DNA from: BM714 sp964644525
GTDB taxonomy: Bacteria > Bacillota > Clostridia > Peptostreptococcales > BM714
Direction: 5' to 3'
DNA: 27,504 nucleotides
Assembly (NCBI GenBank): GCA_964644525.1
Contig: CAZXWC010000016.1
Location: 1 to 27,504, forward strand
The stretch's first letter is position 1, and each line of letters begins with the position of its first letter. The position numbers and the translations under genes are program-made. Shown piece after piece: positions 21,921-27,504 of the stretch. The notes beneath the pieces are model-generated. The model was given only the letters and a program-made list of their open reading frames with translations, did not search any database and was not told the origin of the DNA.

Positions 21921-22694
21921 ATGGATAAAAAAGAATTTGCAATTCCGAAAATATGCGGTTCAATAAACGGGCAAACCTTAAAAGCGGTTGAAAAACAATT
22001 TTCGGATTCTGAAAAAACCGGAATAGATATGCTGGAATGGCGCATCGACCCTATGGTTTTTACATATGAAGATTTTATTGATAAGAAAAGAAAGATAAGG
22101 GATTGCATTAAGATGTTTGAAAAATGCAAAAGGCCAATTATACTGACATTGCGAAGCGCTGTTGAAGGAGGGTATTTCAAAGGCGATACAAGTGAATACT
22201 TCAAAATCATTAAAGAAATGCTGGAAAGCTATGAATTTAGCATGGTTGACATAGAATACGCCAGATGGATGCAGAACAGGAATGCTGATCATGGAATTAT
22301 GCCAGGAAAAAATCCGGCCAGAATTGTTTCCCACCATGACTTCAAGAGAACACCTGAAAAAAGTGAACTTGTCTCTTTGTTAGAAGGAATGGCCGAACTT
22401 GAAGCGGAATATGTTAAGGGAGCTTTCATGGCAGGGGATTTTTCCGACACTTTAAAGCTTATTGGCGCGGCGCTTGACTTTAAGAGAAAGCGGAAGGGAA
22501 AAGAACTTATATACATGGCAATGGGTCAAGCCGGAATGGCCAGCAGAATTCTTTCCGGGGAAGCGGCTCCGGCAATAAGCTATGCAAGCCTGGACATGGA
22601 AAAGCCTACAGCTCCGGGGCAATTCAGGCTGGATATACTGGTTGAGATTTTAGAATTGCAAAGAAGACAGGCCGGCATGAGTTTGAGTAAATAG
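21921..22694 (+). CDS. aroD: Type I 3-dehydroquinate dehydratase
   Basis: The 257-residue enzyme dehydrates 3-dehydroquinate to 3-dehydroshikimate in the shikimate pathway through a Schiff base. Active-site residues are visible: E39 and R41 (MLEWRID), R78 (LTLRSAVEGG), H139 (SHHDF), the Schiff-base lysine K166 (YVKGAFMAGD), and the C-terminal ASRILSGEAAPAISYASLD with TAPGQ. Two positions are unusual: the strand after the lysine reads GAFMAGD instead of the common IAVMP, and TLRS replaces TFRT. The chemistry should be kept. AAGGAAGGA at 21909-21917 sets the start. It has no other aro gene beside it and leads a run of signalling and peptidase genes, 30 bases before the MASE3 gene. Confidence 0.92.
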   Translation: MDKKEFAIPKICGSINGQTLKAVEKQFSDSEKTGIDMLEWRIDPMVFTYEDFIDKKRKIRDCIKMFEKCKRPIILTLRSAVEGGYFKGDTSEYFKIIKEMLESYEFSMVDIEYARWMQNRNADHGIMPGKNPARIVSHHDFKRTPEKSELVSLLEGMAELEAEYVKGAFMAGDFSDTLKLIGAALDFKRKRKGKELIYMAMGQAGMASRILSGEAAPAISYASLDMEKPTAPGQFRLDILVEILELQRRQAGMSLSK

Positions 22695-22724
22695 AATAAG
22701 ATTTTTTTTAAGGAGGGGCGGTAA

Positions 22725-24017
22725 ATGGATAAAGGTAAAATGGATGGAGTGAGAAAAGATATATTTTTGATAAGCGTATTGACCGGTCTGTTTGTAAGCA
22801 GTTTTTTCAATTATTTATTGTTTCACAGTCTGGTTGGCATCTACAGCATATCGATAGCCTTTGCCGTATTCATGGTTGCATGGAATTCAAGGAAATACAA
22901 CAGGGGAAGCTACATAATATTCCTTGGCATAGCATATCTTTTCGTTGGATTCATAGACCTTATGCATTTACTTTCGTTCAAGGATTTTACGGTTTTTACC
23001 GAACACAAGAATATTGCAGGGCAGTTCTGGATTGTGGCAAGGGTTATGGAAAGCCTTACGCTTCTTATAGCGTTCAAGTTTAACAAAAGGCTTAAGGGAA
23101 TAAATTACGACATTGTGTTTTCAATATATTTTGTGGCTACGCTTATATTTTGCACAAGCATACTTTGTTTCGACACATTTCCTTTATGTTGTGTTGGTGG
23201 ATTGAGGTATACTCCATTTAAGATATGGGCAGAGGCGGCAATAGTGATTATGCTTTTGGCTGCATGGTTCGCATTGGACAAAGATCGGTCGGAAGTGGGG
23301 GAAAAGGCCTATCCTTTCCTCGTTTGGGCAATAGCATTTACATTGTTGTCAGAACTTTCTTTTTTGGTGGATTTCGGAAAGCAAGGGCTTTTGAATCTGC
23401 TTGGACAGTTTTTAAAGCTGACGTCGTTTTACATGATTTACAAGGTAGCGATAGATTTGGGGATAAAGAAGCCACAAGATGCATTTTTCAGGGAACTAAA
23501 GCAAAACGAAAATTCACTCAAGAACGTCGCTTTAATAGATTTGGAGACAGGCCTTTTCAACAGGCAGGCATATGAAAGGATAAAGGGCAAGCTGTGGGTT
23601 TTGTTCAAAAAATGCAGGACAAGGGTCGGCATAGGACTTTTTTCCATAAGCGACTTTGAAAAATTGGAAATGGAATATGGGAAAAGGACATCGCTTAAGA
23701 TTTTGAATGAATTAGTTGAGATAACAATAGATGCAATATCCCAGGACCACTTCTTTTTTCGAGTCGATACAAACACATTGCTGATTCTTTTCGGAGAAGA
23801 AGAGGAAAGAATGAAAAATTACGCTGAGACAATAAGGAAAAAATTTGTTTTGCAGGTAGAGAGCAAATATGGCATAGAATCAAATTTATATTACGGCATA
23901 AGCGAGCACGACTCTCTTTTGACATACAACCTGGAAAATCTTTACGAGTCTGCCAATGAGAATATTTCGAGAAAAAAACTGAGATATGTTATTAGAGAAA
24001 TGAATAGAGACAATTGA
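22725..24017 (+). CDS. MASE3 membrane sensor with degenerate GGDEF domain
   Basis: The 430-residue protein begins with about seven membrane spans over residues 15-250. The first loops contain YLFVGFIDLMHLLSFKDF and VARVMESLTLLIAF, matching the MASE3 sensor domain. The C-terminal half follows the GGDEF fold (IDLETGLFNRQAYERI), but the key residues are gone. The metal site that should read DIDxFK is SISDFEKLE, and the catalytic loop is RVDTNTLLI instead of RxGGDEF. It therefore should not make c-di-GMP. It may bind GTP or a partner, or act as a receptor. AAGGAGGGG precedes the ATG. It lies two genes before luxS and three before an intact GGDEF protein. Confidence 0.85.
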   Translation: MDKGKMDGVRKDIFLISVLTGLFVSSFFNYLLFHSLVGIYSISIAFAVFMVAWNSRKYNRGSYIIFLGIAYLFVGFIDLMHLLSFKDFTVFTEHKNIAGQFWIVARVMESLTLLIAFKFNKRLKGINYDIVFSIYFVATLIFCTSILCFDTFPLCCVGGLRYTPFKIWAEAAIVIMLLAAWFALDKDRSEVGEKAYPFLVWAIAFTLLSELSFLVDFGKQGLLNLLGQFLKLTSFYMIYKVAIDLGIKKPQDAFFRELKQNENSLKNVALIDLETGLFNRQAYERIKGKLWVLFKKCRTRVGIGLFSISDFEKLEMEYGKRTSLKILNELVEITIDAISQDHFFFRVDTNTLLILFGEEEERMKNYAETIRKKFVLQVESKYGIESNLYYGISEHDSLLTYNLENLYESANENISRKKLRYVIREMNRDN

Positions 24018-24057
24018 TAATAAAAAAGATGATTTGATGACGGGAGATGAAAAAGTC

Positions 24058-25491
24058 ATGCAGGCGATATTTGAATATTTCAAGGAAATAAGCAAAATAC
24101 CCAGATGTTCGGGCAACGAAAAGGGAGTCAGCGATTTTTTGCTAAGCTTTGCCCAAAATCTCGGCATTGAAGTTTTTCAGGACGAACATAAGAACATAAT
24201 AATGAAAATACCGGCATCTAAAGGATACGAGAATGCGCCAACAGTTATGCTTCAAGGGCATATGGACATGGTATGTGTAAAGACAGATGAAAGGGTACAT
24301 GATTTTGAAAGCGATCCTTTGCAGTTGCAAGAAAAGGATGGATTCATTTCGGCAGTTGGCACTTCGCTGGGTGCAGACAATGGAATTGCCCTTGCATACA
24401 TAATGGCCATTGCCGCGGACAGAGAACTCAGGCATCCGGAATTGGAGTGTGTAATAACTACATGCGAGGAAACCGGCATGAACGGGGCAATAGGTCTTAG
24501 AACAGAGGACTTGAAGGCAGAAATACTGATAAACCTGGATTCGGAAGAAGAAGGTGTTCTTTTAGCTTCAAGCGCGGGCGGTGTAAACAATATTGCAAAG
24601 ATTGACATTGCAAGAAGAAAGGAAGCCCGGAATGAGTGTTGCCGTAAAGTAACAATAAAGGGTCTAATGGGCGGACATTCAGGAGCGGAAATCGACAAAG
24701 GACGTGCCAATGCCATAAATCTCATGGGTAGGCTGCTTGAAGAACTTGATTCAGGAGATGTTGCAATAACGGCAATAAATGGCGGCACAAAGAAAAATGC
24801 CATAGCTGACTTTTGCTGTATTGAAACGGTTTCTTCGCTTGAAAGAGTAAAGCATTTGGAGCAAACAGTCCTCGATATGGAAGAAAAATTTCGCAATGAG
24901 TTTAAAGCGGCTGAACCGGGGCTGAAAATAGAAATTTCGGAAGGATCATTAAAAGGACAAATCCTTGACAAAAAAAGCATTGAAAAACTTGTGAAATTTT
25001 TACGTCTTGTTCCAAACGGCGTACAGAAAATGAGCCGGGACGTTCCTGGACTTGTTGAGAGCTCAATTAATTTGGGTATTATAAGAACGCATGAAAATCA
25101 AATAGAGATAACAGCTTCGGTAAGGAGTTCCCTGAAATCACTCAAGGATGAGATAAATGGCCGGGTGGCTTTGATTTGCAGTTCGATTGGAGCTGAAATG
25201 CAGCTCGAATCGGACTATCCGGGATGGGACTTTGTCTCTAAATCATATATCAGGCAAGTGATGAAAGAGGCATACAGTGAATTGTTCGGGAAGGAGCCTT
25301 CGGTGGAAGCCATTCATGCAGGGTTGGAATGCGGGTTTTTTAAAGAGAAAATGCCGCATCTGGACATAATATCCATGGGTCCTGACATGTCGGATGTCCA
25401 TTCTACAAGGGAACGTCTCGACAAGGGGTCAGCGGAGAGGACATGGGACTTGCTGGTCAAAACGCTTGAAAACATAAAGCCCCGGGCTTAA
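24058..25491 (+). CDS. pepD: Aminoacyl-histidine dipeptidase (M20 family, PepD)
   Basis: This zinc dipeptidase of about 477 residues releases amino acids from dipeptides such as carnosine-like Xaa-His in the cytosol. Metal-ligand motifs are in order: MLQGHMDMVCVK (His and catalytic Asp), GTSLGADNGIALA (bridging Asp), ITTCEETGMNGA (catalytic and metal Glu), NLDSEEEG (Asp) and the final HAGLECGFF with DVHSTRER (His near the C-terminus). The lid insert GLMGGHSGAEIDKGRANAI is typical. I place the start at ATG 24058, 12 bases after GGGAGA. ATG 24037 and TTG 24034 are in frame but have no binding site, so the N-terminus is not certain. It sits between the MASE3 gene and luxS with short gaps of 40 and 19 bases. 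Confidence 0.92.
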   Translation: MQAIFEYFKEISKIPRCSGNEKGVSDFLLSFAQNLGIEVFQDEHKNIIMKIPASKGYENAPTVMLQGHMDMVCVKTDERVHDFESDPLQLQEKDGFISAVGTSLGADNGIALAYIMAIAADRELRHPELECVITTCEETGMNGAIGLRTEDLKAEILINLDSEEEGVLLASSAGGVNNIAKIDIARRKEARNECCRKVTIKGLMGGHSGAEIDKGRANAINLMGRLLEELDSGDVAITAINGGTKKNAIADFCCIETVSSLERVKHLEQTVLDMEEKFRNEFKAAEPGLKIEISEGSLKGQILDKKSIEKLVKFLRLVPNGVQKMSRDVPGLVESSINLGIIRTHENQIEITASVRSSLKSLKDEINGRVALICSSIGAEMQLESDYPGWDFVSKSYIRQVMKEAYSELFGKEPSVEAIHAGLECGFFKEKMPHLDIISMGPDMSDVHSTRERLDKGSAERTWDLLVKTLENIKPRA

Positions 25492-25510
25492 AAAATATTG
25501 GAGGATTAAA

Positions 25511-25954
25511 ATGACAAAAGTTGAAAGTTTCGAATTGGACCATACAAAAGTAAAGGCTCCATATGTCAGGAAAGCGGCCGAATCCAAAGGGGAAAAGGGT
25601 GACGTCGTAAGCAAGTTCGACCTTAGATTTACACAACCGAATGAAGTTTTCCTTTCTACAGCCGCCATACATACGCTTGAGCATTTGTTGGCAGGATACA
25701 TGAGAGAGGAAATGGAAGGAATAATTGATATTTCACCGATGGGATGCCGCACGGGTTTCTATATGATCTGCTGGGGGGATCCGGAATCCAGGAACGTGGC
25801 ACAGGCATTGAGGAATTCGCTGGAGAGAATTATGGCAACAAGTGAAGTTCCGGCCGCAAGGATTGAGTCATGCGGCAATTACAGAGACCATTCCATGCAA
25901 GAGGCAAAGGAATGTGCCGAGCTGGTGCTTAAGGACATGATCGACAGCTGGTAG
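25511..25954 (+). CDS. luxS: S-ribosylhomocysteine lyase
   Basis: The 147-residue iron/zinc enzyme splits S-ribosylhomocysteine to homocysteine and the AI-2 precursor DPD in the activated methyl cycle. The metal ligands H54 and H58 with catalytic E57 are in IHTLEHLLAGYMR, the catalytic Cys is in PMGCRTGFYM, and the third ligand is Cys121 in ESCGNYRDHS. The N-terminal LDHTKVKAPYVRKA is the normal LuxS start. TTGGAGG at 25499-25505 precedes the ATG. No pfs (mtnN) or methionine gene is adjacent, which is unusual. Instead it sits 19 bases after pepD and 15 bases before a GGDEF gene. Confidence 0.97.
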   Translation: MTKVESFELDHTKVKAPYVRKAAESKGEKGDVVSKFDLRFTQPNEVFLSTAAIHTLEHLLAGYMREEMEGIIDISPMGCRTGFYMICWGDPESRNVAQALRNSLERIMATSEVPAARIESCGNYRDHSMQEAKECAELVLKDMIDSW

Positions 25955-25969
25955 AGGAGGTTGTGAAAA

Positions 25970-27352
25970 ATGCAAAAGATAGAATATGCGATATTGGATT
26001 CGTTGCCGGCTCCTGTTTTTTTCAAAGACATTGAAGGAAGGTTTCAGTACTGCAACAAATCATTCTGTGAATTTATGGGAGTAGATGAAAGTTTGATAAT
26101 CGGTAAAAAAGCTGACGAAATAGGGCTTGAATCAGTAGCTGAGAGATTCAAAGCAGTTGATGATGCATTGCTCAGGGGTCAAGGCGTTCAAGTTTATGAA
26201 GTCAAAGTTGCAAACAACAAGGGGGAATTGCGCGACCTTCAAATAATGAAAGACCTTGTCTGTTGCCAAGAAATGGGTGGATTGATTGGAATTGTAGGAG
26301 TGGTTGTCGATATAACCGAAAGAGTCAACCTTTTCAAGAAAATGAAGGCCTTAAATAGAATAAAAGACATAGCCATTCAGATAAACCAAAGACTTTTGGT
26401 TTCGGACGAGGAGACAGATACATTAGGCATGCTGCTTGAAAAAAGCATAGAGTCGATTTCAAATGCAAAATTTGGCGCAATCCTCTTGATTAACGAAAAC
26501 GGTTTTCTCAAAATGCCCAAATCAAAGGGCTATCCAAAGCAAATGACAAAAAATTTTAAAGTCCGGCTCGAGGACAGCCTGGTGGTAAAAAGCAAGGGAC
26601 AAGTGCCCAAAGAAATTTGTGTTGTAAGGGACATCGATAAAATGAAAGCAATAGAGAGTCCCGAGTTGCTCGTGCTCGACGGGGAGAGCGTTAAGACGTC
26701 TTTGGTCTCTCCTATATGGATTGACGATGAACTTTACGGATTCATAAACATTGACAGCACAAAGAGAACTGCTTTTGATATGGTTGATATCGAAATTATG
26801 GAATACATGAGGGACCAGATACAAACAGTTCTTACAAAGCAGCGAAAGTATCAAAAGAAACTTATGAGCATGAGGACCGATCCGGTAACAGGTCTGATCA
26901 ACAGGAAATATCTTGTCGAGATGATTCAAAAGGCAATGGATATAGCGGATGTATCCAGCCAGAAGATGAGTCTTGTACTGATGGATATTGACGAAATGAA
27001 GCAAATAAACGATGCATACGGACATCTTGCAGGAGATTTAGTCCTCAAAACTTTTGGTAGAAGAGTGATTGAAAAGATAAGAGACTGCGACATTATCGGA
27101 AGGTTCGGAGGAGATGAATTCATCGCAATTTTTCAAGGGAGCGGAGAGAAAACTATTACGGAAAAAATGGAGAAAATAAGGAGGCTGCTTGAAAAAGAAA
27201 CGGTGCATCATGGAAAAGTGGACTTGCATTTAAACTTCAGCTTCGGCGTTTCTGAATACCCTAGAGACGGAAAATCCATTGAAAATCTCGTAACAATTGC
27301 CGACGCTGAAATGTATGCCGACAAAAGAAGAAGAAAAGAGAATAAGAGTTAA
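25970..27352 (+). CDS. PAS-GAF diguanylate cyclase
   Basis: The 460-residue soluble protein has an N-terminal PAS domain (about residues 5-120: LDSLPAPVFFKDIEGRFQYC, ending GVVVDITERV), a GAF domain (about 140-285: MLLEKSIESISNAKFGAILL to ELYGFINIDSTKR), a helical linker and a GGDEF domain from RTDPVTGLINRKYLVEMIQK. The metal site is LMDIDEMKQINDAYGH, and the catalytic GGDEF lies at residues 380-384. RDCD precedes it by exactly five residues, so the RxxD inhibitory site is intact. It should make c-di-GMP in response to ligands of PAS or GAF, which are unknown; no haem or flavin signature can be asserted. GAGGAGGTTG at 25953-25962 sets the ATG. It is the last gene of the luxS run. Confidence 0.93.
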   Translation: MQKIEYAILDSLPAPVFFKDIEGRFQYCNKSFCEFMGVDESLIIGKKADEIGLESVAERFKAVDDALLRGQGVQVYEVKVANNKGELRDLQIMKDLVCCQEMGGLIGIVGVVVDITERVNLFKKMKALNRIKDIAIQINQRLLVSDEETDTLGMLLEKSIESISNAKFGAILLINENGFLKMPKSKGYPKQMTKNFKVRLEDSLVVKSKGQVPKEICVVRDIDKMKAIESPELLVLDGESVKTSLVSPIWIDDELYGFINIDSTKRTAFDMVDIEIMEYMRDQIQTVLTKQRKYQKKLMSMRTDPVTGLINRKYLVEMIQKAMDIADVSSQKMSLVLMDIDEMKQINDAYGHLAGDLVLKTFGRRVIEKIRDCDIIGRFGGDEFIAIFQGSGEKTITEKMEKIRRLLEKETVHHGKVDLHLNFSFGVSEYPRDGKSIENLVTIADAEMYADKRRRKENKS

Positions 27353-27365
27353 TAGGACAAATGGC

Positions 27366-27413
27366 TGACAACAAAACGAAGCCCTCCAACAGGAGGGCTT
27401 CGTTTTGTTGTCA
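27366..27413. terminator. Perfect 22-bp bidirectional terminator
   Basis: Positions 27366-27387 and 27392-27413 are perfectly complementary (core GAAGCCCTCC/GGAGGGCTTC) around a 4-base AACA loop. A- and T-rich parts of the arms let it work on both strands. It lies 14 bases after the GGDEF stop and touches the stop of the converging gene. Confidence 0.92.
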
Positions 27414-27504
27414 GTTGAAATTTCCAGATAATTTCTTCAAAAGCCTTAGTAATTCTTTTGCTTCATCTTCAGAAAAATTTTCATAAGCTTTTTCAATCAG
27501 TTTT
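27411..27504 (-). CDS. C-terminal fragment of a possible MarR-family regulator
   Basis: A minus-strand frame enters from the right edge and ends at a TGA at 27413-27411. Thirty residues are visible, including AYENFSEDEAKELLRLLKKL. That amphipathic helix resembles the dimerisation helix at the end of MarR regulators, where a phrase like 'S/T-E-E-E-x-x-x-L-x-x-L-L-x-K-L' is common. The fragment is short and the assignment is weak. The stop codon is inside the shared terminator hairpin. Confidence 0.5.
   Translation of the reverse strand, partial: KLIEKAYENFSEDEAKELLRLLKKLSGNFN

Noticed and set aside
24252..24980. 242-codon antisense frame within pepD
   Set aside because: It is an open shadow of a strongly supported M20 peptidase gene, Ser/Pro/Ile rich, with no binding site.
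1..27504. CRISPR arrays, tRNA or rRNA genes, insertion sequences
   Set aside because: No regularly spaced repeats, tRNA TTC/acceptor pattern, rRNA segment or transposase-like frame was found on reading both strands.

Overview
The window looks like chromosomal DNA from a low-to-moderate GC member of the Clostridia. The signs are strong purine-rich AGGAGG-type ribosome binding sites, occasional TTG and GTG starts, a T-box leader, a glycine riboswitch, stand-alone ACT proteins, a ClpE-type unfoldase, YitT, LuxS and several GGDEF proteins. The genus cannot be fixed from sequence reading alone. No rRNA, tRNA, CRISPR array, transposase or phage gene was seen. Gene content is mostly core and metabolic, with a few accessory genes.

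Layout. (1) 1-676: the tail of a probable Lrp/AsnC regulator overlaps a LysE-type exporter. (2) 710-4108: a consensus promoter, an isoleucine-type T-box leader with terminator, then a short ACT small subunit, ilvC and ilvB, closed by a strong terminator. (3) 4109-4575: a low-complexity tandem repeat, a 25-codon membrane peptide gene and a candidate promoter. (4) 4576-8081: a ClpE-like ATPase, a secreted copper-amine-oxidase-N-like protein and a GNAT acetyltransferase. (5) 8085-10276: an inverted repeat, a glycine riboswitch with terminator, a stand-alone ACT protein, a UPF0210 protein, a second purine-rich repeat and a long bidirectional terminator. (6) 10292-12849 (minus strand): a choline/carnitine acyltransferase-family protein and a LUD-domain protein. 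(7) 12850-14288: a mostly non-coding stretch with possible gene debris, then yitT. (8) 14291-16253 (minus strand): permease, ABC ATPase and a YtrA-like GntR regulator with a striking palindromic operator over its own promoter. (9) 16334-19394: purine nucleoside phosphorylase, a membrane diguanylate cyclase, a YbaK-type deacylase and a Nim-like flavoprotein. (10) 19444-21782 (minus strand): D-serine dehydratase and a 2-hydroxyacid dehydrogenase. (11) 21921-27413: a tight run of aroD, a MASE3 protein with a degenerate GGDEF domain, pepD, luxS and a PAS-GAF-GGDEF protein, ending in a perfect 22-bp hairpin. (12) 27411-27504 (minus strand): the tail of a possible MarR regulator.

How the genes work together. 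The ilv operon makes branched-chain amino acid precursors under control of tRNA charging. The ACT-UPF0210 pair sits behind a glycine sensor, which gives a metabolic clue for a family without a known function. D-serine dehydratase, the hydroxyacid dehydrogenase, the dipeptidase and the LysE exporter fit an amino-acid-fermenting life. Three GGDEF-type proteins lie within 10 kb. Two keep the catalytic motif and the RxxD inhibitory site and one is a dead paralogue. Two of the three flank pepD-luxS in one likely transcript, which suggests coupling of the methyl cycle or AI-2 to c-di-GMP.
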